Below are positions 36,258 through 45,740 of a stretch of 64,000 nt of DNA, piece after piece. Below the pieces are notes generated by a model. It ran no database searches and was not told the DNA's origin. It saw nothing but the letters and a program-made list of their open reading frames with translations. The position numbers and the translations under genes were made by a program. The stretch is from Bacteroidales bacterium UBA1715 (lineage in GTDB: Bacteria > Bacteroidota > Bacteroidia > Bacteroidales > UBA1715). Numbering within the stretch: the stretch's first letter is position 1; the number at the start of each line of letters is the position of its first letter. The DNA lies in the NCBI GenBank assembly GCA_002317135.1, contig DCIX01000036.1, positions 114,236-178,235 on the forward strand. Reading direction: 5' to 3'.

Positions 36258-37246
36258 GGTATTGCCACTTTTTTACTTTTCCAACTTGGTGAAAGATAGG
36301 TCATCGTAACCTCAAAAGCACCCCGAAAATTAGTTGCTTCACGCAATTGCGACACATTCAAATCGTAACTAACACCTATATTAAAACGCTTATATTTCAT
36401 ACCCAAAGTCCAAATAGAAGCATCATAATTTTTTGAGAATCCATATCGGAACAATGTGCCGCCATACAATTTGGTTTCATCTCCAAATGTCCGATGTAAC
36501 AAAGCACCTACCAAAAAATCCGTTGCTTTCGTCTGCCTCATATACAATATTTTGGGTTCTAAAGACAATTTTGGATTTATTGAATATGTACCCCCAACTT
36601 GGACTACATAACGCATTTCTTGTTCGGAATTTTCCAATTCCATACCATACAAAGACTCATTTGGAGTATTAAGATTAAACATACTAACACCAACATGCGC
36701 CACATAATTATAAGACAACTGTTTCTCCCAAGCAAAACCAATATGTACCGCAGCATGAAACAAAGCGGCATCTCCATCCTCACCCGACGCGAATTGCTTA
36801 TTAAATACACTTTCGCCACCTAAATCAAATTGCTCATCAAACGTATGATCTGCCAAACCAGCAGTTTTATAAACTATCCCCAACTGTGCACCAAAACTCA
36901 ACACATGGCCATTTACATGAAAAGCAAAAGCACCAGAACCAAGCAATTTTTCCTGTTCTAAACCAATATAACCAGATTCATCATGTAAAGCTTGCAAACC
37001 AAAACCAAAAGTGTGGTCATACAAATGGAACTGTTTTTCCAAACCAATAGACACTGTTTCATACGGCTTTGAATCTATCGCACGCCATTGATCACGATAG
37101 GCTCCCGTTATGCGCAAATTTCCGTCATACAAAGCTGTCTCTGCGGGATTCAGCATCATTGGAACTGCATAAAACTGCGAAAAATGTATTTCTTGACCAC
37201 ATACGGTCTGCATACAAAGCATAAACACTATTGCAACAAAACACAT
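36242..37246 (-). CDS. PorP/SprF family type IX secretion-associated outer membrane protein
   Basis: A predicted outer-membrane beta-barrel of 334 residues. The start was set at the ATG at 37244-37246 (MCFVAIVFMLCMQTVCG), which gives a clean signal peptide; an in-frame GTG 27 bases upstream is possible. The family hallmark follows the signal: IHFSQFYAVPMMLNPAETAL, then the conserved YRDQWRAI. The rest is barrel-like, with YKRFNIGVSYDLNVS near the C terminus. SprF-like members are needed for export of specific adhesins by the type IX system. It is co-transcribed with the second PorE-like gene. Confidence 0.88.
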   Translation of the reverse strand: MCFVAIVFMLCMQTVCGQEIHFSQFYAVPMMLNPAETALYDGNLRITGAYRDQWRAIDSKPYETVSIGLEKQFHLYDHTFGFGLQALHDESGYIGLEQEKLLGSGAFAFHVNGHVLSFGAQLGIVYKTAGLADHTFDEQFDLGGESVFNKQFASGEDGDAALFHAAVHIGFAWEKQLSYNYVAHVGVSMFNLNTPNESLYGMELENSEQEMRYVVQVGGTYSINPKLSLEPKILYMRQTKATDFLVGALLHRTFGDETKLYGGTLFRYGFSKNYDASIWTLGMKYKRFNIGVSYDLNVSQLREATNFRGAFEVTMTYLSPSWKSKKVAIPCERI

Positions 37247-37365
37247 CTTATGTTGTTTTCCACACCTTTCCACAGTTCAAATTCAGAATTCGCCGGTAAA
37301 GATATTTAAAAACATTGTTTTGTATTTTTGTTGAACAGAAAAATCTCTATATCCTACAAAAAATG

Positions 37366-37373
37366 TATATTTG
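37366..37373 (+). promoter_or_regulatory. -7 element for the third PorE-like gene
   Basis: TATATTTG fits TAnnTTTG and lies 18 bases before the ATG at 37392. A second possible box, TATTTTTG, is at 37323-37330. Both are in the divergent region between the PorP/SprF gene and this gene. Confidence 0.45.
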
Positions 37374-37391
37374 AAACCGAATTGTATTCTA

Positions 37392-39380
37392 ATGAAACAC
37401 ATTATAGCATACATAGGTATTTTTTGTTTTTTTTCGCTTACTGTTTTTGGGCAGAAAAATGTAATAAAACAAGCCGACAACGCCCTAAAAGCGAATGAAT
37501 ATACCTTTGCTATAAACAGTTACAAAAGTGTGTTTTCGCAAATTGAAAACGAAGATCCACAAAAAGCAACAATAGCCTACAAAATTGGTTGGTGCTATCA
37601 TCATATTTCTCAGCCACTTCATGCTCAATTATGGTTAGAAAAAGCTATTGAATTACGATATGAAGATCCTATTGTTTATTTCTATTGTGCAGAAGCAATG
37701 CGAATGAATAAAAACTTTGACAAGGCAATTCAATATTACGATAAATACAATTCTATAGTTAGAAATGACAAGCGAGCATCGAAAGGTGTTGAATCTTGCT
37801 TAACAGCACGAAAATGGTTACAAGAACCAACAAATTACACCGTTACAAACCTTGCATTTATTAATAGTGAATTTTCGGACTACGCCCCTTTCTTCGATTA
37901 CAATGGAAAAAGCAAAACATTGTATTTCTCTTCGTCAAGAAATAATGCTACCGGTGACAAGATTCACGGCGGAAGTGGTCAAAGTTTTAGCGACATTTAT
38001 TCATCTAACGAAGACGCGAAAGGATTTTGGACTACTCCTGTTTCTATTTCAGAACAAATAAATACCGAAAGCGAAGAAGGTGCTGCAAGTATTACAAAAG
38101 ACGGCAAACAATTATTCTTTACCCGATGTGAGTATGGGAACAAAGATTTCCAATGCAAAATTCAATCTGCATCTAAAATAGGATCATCGTGGGACGAACC
38201 GGCAGAACTACAATTACCAGATTCAAAAGACACATGCGACTATGTGCATCCATGCGTTTCTGCAGACGGACTTACACTCTATTTTTCATCCAATAGAGCA
38301 GGCGGTTATGGCGGATACGACATCTGGTTCTGCAAACGAGAACATACGAATGATAAATGGGGAAAACCTCAAAATGCAGGTGATGTAATAAACACAGATG
38401 GAGACGAACTCTATCCCTACATAAGACAATACGACAATACGTTTTACTTTGCATCAAACGGCCACATTGGAATGGGCGGACTTGACATCTATCGTGTAAA
38501 TCTTGACGAAAAAGGTAAACAATATGTTTTAAACCTTAAGAATCCAATAAACTCACCTTCCGATGACTTTGGAATAACATTCAAAGACTCTGTAGAAGAG
38601 GGATTTTTCAGTTCAAATAGACCTGGCGGCAAAGGCTATGACGATATCTATCATTTTTCTATTGCAAAACTACATTTCTCTGTTAAAGGTCAAGTGTTAA
38701 GTGAAATCACCGAAACGCCAATCGCCAACGCAACGGTTAGTCTTATTGGTAGCGATGGAACTTCTATTGAAGTAACTTCTGACGCAAATGGATACTATGA
38801 ATTTACATTAAATCCACAAGCAAATTATGTATTGCTAGCGATGCACGAAGGTTATCTAAATAGTAAGTATAAAGTTTCCACATACGGAAGAACTGAAGAT
38901 AAACACTTTGACGCAAATCTTTATATGACGCAATTGAATATTCCAATTGAAGTGCCAAATGTCATGTACGATGTCAATCTTTGGAATTTACGTCCAGAAT
39001 CGATCGTGTCATTAAATAAATTATACGAGACATTGGAAGACAATCCAAACATTACAATCGAATTAAGTTCACACACGGACTATCGTGTCGGTCCAAAGAT
39101 GAGCAATGAACAATTGTCACAACTTCGTGCACAATCTGTGGTTGATTTTCTCATAAACAAAGGTATTGACAAGAATAGGCTTGTAGCAAAAGGCTATGGC
39201 GCGACTGTACCGAAAACAGTTGATCAAAAATATGCAGACCAATATGAATTCCTACATGTCGGTGACAAACTAACTCCAGAATTTATACAACATTTATCAA
39301 GCAAAGAACAGCAAGATATTTGTCATCAAATAAATCGTAGAACAGAATTTAAAGTAACTTCAACTAATTATAAAAAATAA
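37392..39380 (+). CDS. PorE-like protein, third paralogue
   Basis: A 662-residue protein transcribed away from the other two. The start is the ATG at 37392 (MKHIIAYIGIFCFFSLTVFG), giving a signal peptide. TPR region about 20-130, propeller blades about 155-430 (SNRAGGYGGYDIWFC, SNGHIGMGGLDIYRV), a carboxypeptidase-regulatory-like domain about 435-515 (VKGQVLSEITETPIANATV) and an OmpA domain about 530-660. The OmpA domain has an insertion of about 40 residues before NRRTEFKV. Its stop overlaps the purM start (TAATG), so purM may be read from the same mRNA. Confidence 0.85.
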   Translation: MKHIIAYIGIFCFFSLTVFGQKNVIKQADNALKANEYTFAINSYKSVFSQIENEDPQKATIAYKIGWCYHHISQPLHAQLWLEKAIELRYEDPIVYFYCAEAMRMNKNFDKAIQYYDKYNSIVRNDKRASKGVESCLTARKWLQEPTNYTVTNLAFINSEFSDYAPFFDYNGKSKTLYFSSSRNNATGDKIHGGSGQSFSDIYSSNEDAKGFWTTPVSISEQINTESEEGAASITKDGKQLFFTRCEYGNKDFQCKIQSASKIGSSWDEPAELQLPDSKDTCDYVHPCVSADGLTLYFSSNRAGGYGGYDIWFCKREHTNDKWGKPQNAGDVINTDGDELYPYIRQYDNTFYFASNGHIGMGGLDIYRVNLDEKGKQYVLNLKNPINSPSDDFGITFKDSVEEGFFSSNRPGGKGYDDIYHFSIAKLHFSVKGQVLSEITETPIANATVSLIGSDGTSIEVTSDANGYYEFTLNPQANYVLLAMHEGYLNSKYKVSTYGRTEDKHFDANLYMTQLNIPIEVPNVMYDVNLWNLRPESIVSLNKLYETLEDNPNITIELSSHTDYRVGPKMSNEQLSQLRAQSVVDFLINKGIDKNRLVAKGYGATVPKTVDQKYADQYEFLHVGDKLTPEFIQHLSSKEQQDICHQINRRTEFKVTSTNYKK

Positions 39381-40549
39381 TGGCAGTAGAATCACGCTAT
39401 ATGCAACGCGGTGTTTCCGCAGGTAAAGAAGATGTTCATAATGCAATAAAAAACATCGACAAAGGATTGTATCCACAAGCATTTTGTAAAATCATTCCTG
39501 ATATTTTAGGTGGAGACCCAAACTATTGTAACATTATGCACGCCGATGGTGCCGGAACAAAATCGTCTCTTGCATACCTATATTGGAAAGAAACAGGTGA
39601 TTTATCGGTATGGAAAGGCATTGCACAAGATGCCCTTATTATGAACATTGACGATCTTTTGTGTGTAGGTGCAATTGATAATATTCTTGTATCGTCAACA
39701 ATTGGTCGTAACAAATTATTGATTCCTGGCGAAGTTATTTCTGCTATTATTAATGGTACCGACGAATTACTTGCAGAATTACGCGAAATGGGTGTTGGTG
39801 TATATGCCACTGGTGGTGAAACTGCTGATGTTGGCGACCTTGTACGCACCATTATCGTAGATAGCACCGTTACTTGTAGAATGAAACGTAGCGATGTCAT
39901 AAACAACGCAAATATCCAAGCTGGCGATGTTATAGTAGGTTTAGCCTCATTTGGACAAGCAACATACGAAAAAGGATACAATGGCGGTATGGGAAGTAAT
40001 GGTTTAACTTCTGCACGCCACGATGTGTTTGGGAAATATCTAGCGAAGAAATATCCAGAAAGTTTTGATGCATCAGTTCCCGACGAACTTGTTTACTCTG
40101 GAAAACTACAATTAACTGACGCGGTAGAAAATTCTCCTATTGACGCTGGTAAATTAGTACTTTCTCCTACTAGAACATACGCTCCAGTTGTGAAAAAGAT
40201 TCTTGATGCATTACGTCCACAAATTCATGGTATGGTACATTGTTCTGGTGGTGCACAAACAAAGATTCTTCATTTCATAAACAATTTGCGTGTTGTAAAA
40301 GACAACTTATTCCCTGTTCCTCCTCTATTCAAAACTATCCACGAACAAAGCGGAACAGATTGGAAAGAAATGTATAAAGTATTCAATATGGGACACCGTT
40401 TGGAAGTATATGTTTATCCTGAACACGCACAAGAAATTATCGAAATTTCAAAATCATTCAATATTGATGCACAAATCGTTGGTAGAGTTGAAGCATCAGA
40501 CAAGAAAGAATTGATAATTAAGAGTGAATTTGGTGAGTTTGTTTATTAA
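39380..40549 (+). CDS. purM: Phosphoribosylformylglycinamidine cyclo-ligase (AIR synthetase)
   Basis: Fifth step of purine synthesis: ATP-dependent closure of FGAM to aminoimidazole ribotide. It has 389 residues, slightly longer than the 345-residue E. coli enzyme, as usual in Bacteroidetes. Family motifs: HADGAGTKSSLAYLY near the N terminus, DALIMNIDDLLCVGA, GGETADVGD and VHCSGGAQTKI. Its ATG overlaps the stop of the PorE-like gene by one base. Its stop overlaps the convergent mqnA stop. Confidence 0.96.
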   Translation: MAVESRYMQRGVSAGKEDVHNAIKNIDKGLYPQAFCKIIPDILGGDPNYCNIMHADGAGTKSSLAYLYWKETGDLSVWKGIAQDALIMNIDDLLCVGAIDNILVSSTIGRNKLLIPGEVISAIINGTDELLAELREMGVGVYATGGETADVGDLVRTIIVDSTVTCRMKRSDVINNANIQAGDVIVGLASFGQATYEKGYNGGMGSNGLTSARHDVFGKYLAKKYPESFDASVPDELVYSGKLQLTDAVENSPIDAGKLVLSPTRTYAPVVKKILDALRPQIHGMVHCSGGAQTKILHFINNLRVVKDNLFPVPPLFKTIHEQSGTDWKEMYKVFNMGHRLEVYVYPEHAQEIIEISKSFNIDAQIVGRVEASDKKELIIKSEFGEFVY

Positions 40550-41295
40550 AGCAAACTCATCTCTTTTCCTTTTAGAATAAAGGTATCTATCACGGAACAT
40601 TTCTCCGGCGTCAAATCAAATTCTACACAATTATGAAGATAGTGATTGATGTCGAACTGAAATGTTTTTTTTGTGTTTGCTATTGCCTCATCAATATGCG
40701 TTACACCATATTCGCAAGCTTCGTTAAATGCTTCTATAAACTCCAACGGAAGTTGTTTATTTGCAACCCAAGCAGCAAATACAAACGGACAATGGAATGC
40801 GTTATACCATTCCGATGCTAAATCATAGACATACTTAAAAGAATGAGCATACAATAATGCTCTATCTCCTATTATAACCTTTGCGGCATCGGTATTTTGC
40901 AACTCATACCCTTCGGTACTATTTATAAAAGTCGGATGAATATGCCAAGCTTCCTGAGCAAGAATTTGAACCAAAATGTTTGATGTACGCGACTGATAGT
41001 CTAACAAAATGGTATCAATAGCTTCCAATGGTTTATTACTACACAATAAGACTGAATCTACACGCTGAGATGCACTTATGCAATAATCAGTTATTAATTG
41101 TGCATTTGGAATAAATGGAATAGCCGCAACAGAAATAATCGAAACATCGACCAAATCTCTTGTCAGCATATCGGCAACTTGAGCTGGATAGCCATACGAA
41201 AATTCAGCAAGTTTCTGTAGTTTCTTACTTTGTAGCAGTCCGTATGTAAAAGGAATGGTATTGCTATAATTTATAATAGAAACACGAGTTTTCAT
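40546..41295 (-). CDS. mqnA: Chorismate dehydratase MqnA (futalosine menaquinone pathway)
   Basis: Removes water from chorismate to give 3-enolpyruvyl-benzoate, the first step of the futalosine route to menaquinone. It has 249 residues, a periplasmic-binding-protein-like fold without signal peptide. The start ISIINYSNTIPF-type motif (here VSIINYSNTIPFTYGL) and the DVSIISVAAIPF stretch are typical of MqnA. It is the last gene of the rsfS-ftsH-cdsA-psd unit, overlapping psd by one base. No other mqn gene is in the window. Confidence 0.88.
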   Translation of the reverse strand: MKTRVSIINYSNTIPFTYGLLQSKKLQKLAEFSYGYPAQVADMLTRDLVDVSIISVAAIPFIPNAQLITDYCISASQRVDSVLLCSNKPLEAIDTILLDYQSRTSNILVQILAQEAWHIHPTFINSTEGYELQNTDAAKVIIGDRALLYAHSFKYVYDLASEWYNAFHCPFVFAAWVANKQLPLEFIEAFNEACEYGVTHIDEAIANTKKTFQFDINHYLHNCVEFDLTPEKCSVIDTFILKGKEMSLL

Positions 41296-41945
41296 TATTT
41301 TTTCGCAATCAATGTTTGTCCGCCTCGTACCTTTTGGTTAAGCGAAACACAAACATTCAAATCTTTTGGAATGAATACATCCACACGAGAGCCAAACTTT
41401 ATAAATCCTAATTCTTGGTTTTGAGAAACCTGCGTATTTGGTTCTGCATAGGTGACAATTCGTCTTGCTACCGCACCTGCAATCTGACGACATAGAATTG
41501 TTCCACAAGTTGTATCCAATACAATAGAAGTACGCTCGTTTTTGGTTGATGATTTTGGATTAAAAGCAGGGAGTTTAACACCATCATGATGTTCGCTAAC
41601 CATTACTTTTCCTGCAATAGGATAACGATTTACATGTACATTCAACGGAGACATAAAAATAGAGACCTGTTTACATTCACATTTAAGGAAATCAGGTTCA
41701 AATACGTCTTCAATTACGACAACCTCACCATCAGCAGGTGCTATTAAACCTTCAGCAACTTCTACAAACTCTCTTTTAGGAATACGAAAGAAACTTACTA
41801 TTGCTAAAAAGAAAATCAAAGATGCACCTCCTACTATAGACAATAGCACAACAGGAGTATTTATTTGTAATAAATACAAGTTTAACAAGCAAAGTATGCC
41901 GAAAACAAAAATTATAGTGGAATATCCTTCTTTATGTATTTTCAC
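41295..41945 (-). CDS. psd: Phosphatidylserine decarboxylase, short (PSD-A like) form
   Basis: Makes phosphatidylethanolamine from phosphatidylserine at the inner membrane. The start is uncertain. The GTG at 41943-41945 (KIHKEGYSTIIFVFG) gives 216 residues, leaves 10 bases after cdsA and matches short-form enzymes; a longer frame overlapping cdsA is less likely. Two membrane segments lie at about 10-55. The self-cleavage site is FGSRVD, with the pyruvoyl-forming Ser at about 184. GEVVVIEDVFEP and PLNVHVNRYP are family motifs. Confidence 0.9.
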   Translation of the reverse strand: MKIHKEGYSTIIFVFGILCLLNLYLLQINTPVVLLSIVGGASLIFFLAIVSFFRIPKREFVEVAEGLIAPADGEVVVIEDVFEPDFLKCECKQVSIFMSPLNVHVNRYPIAGKVMVSEHHDGVKLPAFNPKSSTKNERTSIVLDTTCGTILCRQIAGAVARRIVTYAEPNTQVSQNQELGFIKFGSRVDVFIPKDLNVCVSLNQKVRGGQTLIAKK

Positions 41946-41955
41946 AACAATTCTA

Positions 41956-42771
41956 TTAAAATAATTGCAAATATGCAAAAAAAGCTGGAATTGAAAAAAT
42001 AACACTGTCAAATCTATCAAGAAAACCACCATGACCAGGCATTATTTTACCCGAATCCTTAATTTCAAGGTATCGTTTCCATCTAGATTCTACTAAATCA
42101 CCCAAAGTAGAGAATATTACAACAATAACGGCAAGCCCTACGACTTCTGTCATTCCGCCAAACCAATGCATAATACCAATTGAAACAAGAATTGTGAAAA
42201 CCAGCCCACCAACAAAACCTTCTATTGTTTTCTTTGGAGATATTTTCGGACATAACGGATGTTTTCCTAACAACATGCCAACCAAATAAGCAAACACATC
42301 ATTTACCCAAATCAACAAGAATAAGAACAATATCATTATTGAGGATAGTTCAGCGCCAACACTACCGAAAAAATTTATCGCTTTATAATGTGCAAGCAAT
42401 GTAAATGGCAAACAGGTATAAACTATACCGCATAAGCCAAATGCAATTCTATGAAATGGATGTTCGTTTTCTTTAAATAACTCTACGGCAAACAACAATA
42501 GAGCGAATAAAACAACAGCAGGAAGTAATGTTACCTTTGGAAAATAATAAGGAATGATTGGCATTAAATAGATGCAGAGAGCCAACACATTTGTCATAAC
42601 AACATCTACATAGATATCCTTTGCTTTTAAGTTTTTATAGAATTCGTTTAATACGCATAGCATTACTACACCAAAAACAGCAAAAAATACAGGCATTGTC
42701 GTAAAAAGAGCTGCAATAATTATCGCAACATAAACAGCACCCGAAGCCAAACGAATAAAGAAGTTCTTCAT
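41956..42771 (-). CDS. cdsA: Phosphatidate cytidylyltransferase (CDP-diglyceride synthase)
   Basis: Converts phosphatidic acid and CTP to CDP-diacylglycerol, the branch point for phospholipids. It has 271 residues with about seven membrane segments. Signature residues are KISPKKTIEGFVGG and, near the C terminus, KDSGKIMPGHGGFLDRFDS. Directly followed by psd, so two phospholipid steps share a transcript. The upstream LUD gene ends 1 base before its start. Confidence 0.96.
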   Translation of the reverse strand: MKNFFIRLASGAVYVAIIIAALFTTMPVFFAVFGVVMLCVLNEFYKNLKAKDIYVDVVMTNVLALCIYLMPIIPYYFPKVTLLPAVVLFALLLFAVELFKENEHPFHRIAFGLCGIVYTCLPFTLLAHYKAINFFGSVGAELSSIMILFLFLLIWVNDVFAYLVGMLLGKHPLCPKISPKKTIEGFVGGLVFTILVSIGIMHWFGGMTEVVGLAVIVVIFSTLGDLVESRWKRYLEIKDSGKIMPGHGGFLDRFDSVIFSIPAFFAYLQLF

Positions 42772-42772
42772 A

Positions 42773-43408
42773 TTATTCCTTTACGATTAACACATATAAG
42801 TTTTTAGGACCATGAGCACCCAACACCAATGTTTTTTCAATATCTGAAGTACGACTAGGACCTGTTATAGCTGTTACTTGAGAAGGAAATTGATTTCCGT
42901 ATTTTGCTTCAAGTACATCTATTGCTTGTGGAAAATCTGCGCAGATTTGATTAGCCGTAGCCAAAACAATGTGCGTTTCTGCTGCCGATACTAAACGACG
43001 ACCTTCGATTTGTGCAGAAGATACATATACACTTCCTGTACGAGCAACTAACGCTTCGCAAGTTGTCAATGAAAATTTAGCAACACGGGCATACTCTGGA
43101 TCGGTATTATAAGAGATTGATTTTGTATCCAAAACCGTTAATAACTGAGGATTGTTGCAAAGCAAAACCTCTGATCCTATTAACTCTTTGATACGTTCAA
43201 AAGCAGCATCTTTTGACTCAAAAACTTCTGGTTTTCCTGCTACCAACTGAATTTTAGCACAAAATGCATCACACAAATCACCTTCTGGTTGAACAAAATA
43301 CTCCGCTGTCGAAGTTAATTTTTCATAACTATATGTCGGTTTTACTTGTGCCGACTGTAAATCTCCTAAGATTTCGTTTCTATTTTTATTTGAATCAGGA
43401 CTATACAT
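42773..43408 (-). CDS. LUD-domain (LutC/YkgG-like) protein
   Basis: A 211-residue soluble protein of the LUD family, recognised from the central LTTCEALVARTGSVYVSS stretch and the C-terminal ITGPSRTSDIEKTLVLGAHGP motif. LutC-type members work with LutA and LutB in lactate oxidation, but neither partner is here. The gene is locked between ftsH (8-base overlap) and cdsA (1-base gap). A placement beside ftsH and cdsA recurs in this phylum from memory, so a different role is possible. Confidence 0.85.
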   Translation of the reverse strand: MYSPDSNKNRNEILGDLQSAQVKPTYSYEKLTSTAEYFVQPEGDLCDAFCAKIQLVAGKPEVFESKDAAFERIKELIGSEVLLCNNPQLLTVLDTKSISYNTDPEYARVAKFSLTTCEALVARTGSVYVSSAQIEGRRLVSAAETHIVLATANQICADFPQAIDVLEAKYGNQFPSQVTAITGPSRTSDIEKTLVLGAHGPKNLYVLIVKE

Positions 43409-45362
43409 GTTCCTCTGTTTTTTCTATAGTTGATTGATCATCAAATGGACGCTTTCCGAATATTTTTTCCAAATCGTCACTAAAAATAACTTCTTTGTCC
43501 AATAATAATTCAGCCAATTGAACAAATCCATCATGATTTTTTGTTAATATATCGTATGCACGTTGATAAGACTTGCGAATAATTTCTTGGGCCTCAACAT
43601 CAATCAATTTTTCCATTTCGCTACCGTATGGTTTTGCAAACGAATACTCAGATTGACCAGAAGAATCGTAGAAACTTAGATTTCCAATTTTATCACTCAT
43701 ACCATAGTATGATACCATTGCGTATGCTTGTTTTGTAACTTTTTCCAAGTCATTTAACGCACCTGTTGAGATTTTTCCAAATGTAATTTGTTCGGCAACA
43801 CGACCACCAAGTGTAGCACAAAGTTCGTCTAAAATTTGCTCTTTTGTAACAATTTGGCGTTCTTCTGGCAAATACCACGCTGCACCTAATGCACGACCAC
43901 GAGGAATAATCGTTACCTTAATTAGTGGATGGGCAAACTCCAAGAACCAACTTAATGTTGCATGACCAGCCTCATGGAACGCAATAGTACGTTTTTCATT
44001 ATCCGTCATAATTTTATTGCGTTTTTCCAAACCACCAACAATTCTATCAACAGCATCAAGGAAGTCTTGTTTTTCTACTTGTTTTTTACTCTTACGAGCT
44101 GCAATCAAAGCAGCCTCATTACAAACATTTGCAATATCTGCACCAGAAAAACCAGGTGTTTGCTTTGCCAAGAAACTCGCTTGAATTTCTTCTGAAAGTT
44201 TCAATGGTTTCAAATGAACATTAAATATAGCCTCACGTTCAGTTATATCCGGCAATTCTACGTTAATCTGACGATCAAAACGGCCTGCACGCAACAATGC
44301 TTTATCAAGGATTTCTGCACGGTTTGTCGCTGCCAAAACAATGACACCAGAATCAGTTCCAAAGCCATCCATTTCGGTAAGCAATTGATTCAAAGTACTT
44401 TCACGTTCATCGTTTGAATTGAAGCTATTCTTTCCACGAGCTCGACCAATAGCATCGATTTCGTCGATAAAAATAATACAAGGAGCTTTTGCTTTTGCCT
44501 CTTTAAACAAATCACGTACACGAGCGGCACCAACGCCAACAAACATTTCAACAAAATCAGAACCAGCCAAAGAGAAGAATGGAACACCTGCTTCACCAGC
44601 TACGGCTTTTGCCAATAATGTTTTTCCGGTTCCCGGAGGGCCAACCAATAAAGCACCCTTAGGTATTTTACCCCCAAGATCGGTATATTTTTTTGGATTC
44701 TTCAAGAAATCTACAATTTCGCGAATTTCAACCTTTGCTTCTTCCAAACCAGCAACATCCTTAAAGGTTGTTTTTACTTTATCTTCATTTTCAAACAACT
44801 TAGCACGAGATTTTCCAATATTGAACAAACCTCCTCCACCGCCACTGCCGCCAGAGCCTCCGCCCATACGGTTCATCATAAACATCCAGAATACAACAAT
44901 CAAAACAAGTGGTAAAATCCAACCAATAATTTCACCAACATAATTATGTTTTGTTTGATATTCTATATCTACATTAGAATGTTCCAATTTCTTTTCAAAA
45001 GATTCAATAGAGCCAATCGTCATCGTGTAATCTGGAGAAGTATTTCGTCCCGTATTACTTGCATTCAAATAGATTTCGGCATAGTCCTTATTAATTACAA
45101 TAATCTTACCGATTTCTCCATTCTGTAATTTGGATGTAAATTCACTAGAACTTATTTTCTTTCCTGAACCGCCAAAATCCATAAAGCTAAAAATGGCAAA
45201 TGCCGCCAACAAAGCGACATACACCCACATGTAATTTCCACCATTTTTCTTCGGACTTTTAAAGTTCTTAAAATCTTTGAAGTCTTTAAAATCGTTGAAA
45301 TTAGGACCTTTACTTTCTTTCTTTTCCTGTTCTTGTTCTGTTTTTTTCTTTTCTTCTGCCAT
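43401..45362 (-). CDS. ftsH: ATP-dependent zinc metalloprotease FtsH
   Basis: Membrane-bound AAA+ protease that degrades misassembled membrane proteins and some regulators. It has 653 residues. A long charged N-terminal tail precedes the first membrane segment (about 45-61). A periplasmic domain leads to the second segment (about 143-162). A glycine-rich linker, the Walker A motif GPPGTGKT (about 240-247), Walker B (IIFIDEIDAIG), the second region of homology and the zinc site HEAGH (about 462-466) follow. The rsfS-ftsH-LUD-cdsA order suggests one operon. Confidence 0.98.
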   Translation of the reverse strand: MAEEKKKTEQEQEKKESKGPNFNDFKDFKDFKNFKSPKKNGGNYMWVYVALLAAFAIFSFMDFGGSGKKISSSEFTSKLQNGEIGKIIVINKDYAEIYLNASNTGRNTSPDYTMTIGSIESFEKKLEHSNVDIEYQTKHNYVGEIIGWILPLVLIVVFWMFMMNRMGGGSGGSGGGGGLFNIGKSRAKLFENEDKVKTTFKDVAGLEEAKVEIREIVDFLKNPKKYTDLGGKIPKGALLVGPPGTGKTLLAKAVAGEAGVPFFSLAGSDFVEMFVGVGAARVRDLFKEAKAKAPCIIFIDEIDAIGRARGKNSFNSNDERESTLNQLLTEMDGFGTDSGVIVLAATNRAEILDKALLRAGRFDRQINVELPDITEREAIFNVHLKPLKLSEEIQASFLAKQTPGFSGADIANVCNEAALIAARKSKKQVEKQDFLDAVDRIVGGLEKRNKIMTDNEKRTIAFHEAGHATLSWFLEFAHPLIKVTIIPRGRALGAAWYLPEERQIVTKEQILDELCATLGGRVAEQITFGKISTGALNDLEKVTKQAYAMVSYYGMSDKIGNLSFYDSSGQSEYSFAKPYGSEMEKLIDVEAQEIIRKSYQRAYDILTKNHDGFVQLAELLLDKEVIFSDDLEKIFGKRPFDDQSTIEKTEEHV

Positions 45363-45371
45363 AATGATTCG

Positions 45372-45737
45372 TTATTCTTCGTCTGGGTATTCTTTTTTTA
45401 CACAATCGGCCCACAAATCCTCTAACTTGTAATACTCACGAATATGCGGTTGAAACACATGAACAATAACATCTCCATAATCAAGAAATATCCATTCTGC
45501 ATTTTCGTATCCTGCACTACCCCATGGCTTTTCTCCTGTATTTTTTCGAACATAATCTTCTACAGAATCAGCAATAGCATCTACCTGTGTAGAGGAATCT
45601 CCTTCACAAATGACAAAGTAACGACAAATTGCGTTATCTATTTTCTTAAAATCTAAAGAAAGTATATTTTTTCCTTTTTTTTCTCTAATTCCTTCTACAA
45701 TACTTTTAACCAACTGTGTTGCAGTTACTTTCGCCAT
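45372..45737 (-). CDS. rsfS: Ribosomal silencing factor RsfS
   Basis: Binds L14 and blocks joining of ribosomal subunits when nutrients are short. It has 121 residues. The family core is clear: ICEGDSSTQVDAIADSVEDY, GEKPWGSAGYENAEWIFLDYGDV and VHVFQPHIREYYKLEDLW. It lies 9 bases upstream of ftsH and 3 bases after the nucleotide-sugar dehydrogenase gene. Confidence 0.96.
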   Translation of the reverse strand: MAKVTATQLVKSIVEGIREKKGKNILSLDFKKIDNAICRYFVICEGDSSTQVDAIADSVEDYVRKNTGEKPWGSAGYENAEWIFLDYGDVIVHVFQPHIREYYKLEDLWADCVKKEYPDEE

Positions 45738-45740
45738 GCT

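Noticed and set aside
41946..42032. Psd extended upstream with a hydrophobic leader overlapping cdsA
   Set aside because: The extension needs an in-frame overlap with cdsA and adds a non-family sequence; the GTG at 41945 gives the typical short form, though the exact start stays uncertain.
44830..44880. GC-rich repetitive patch in ftsH
   Set aside because: It encodes the glycine-rich linker after the second membrane segment, common in Bacteroidetes FtsH.
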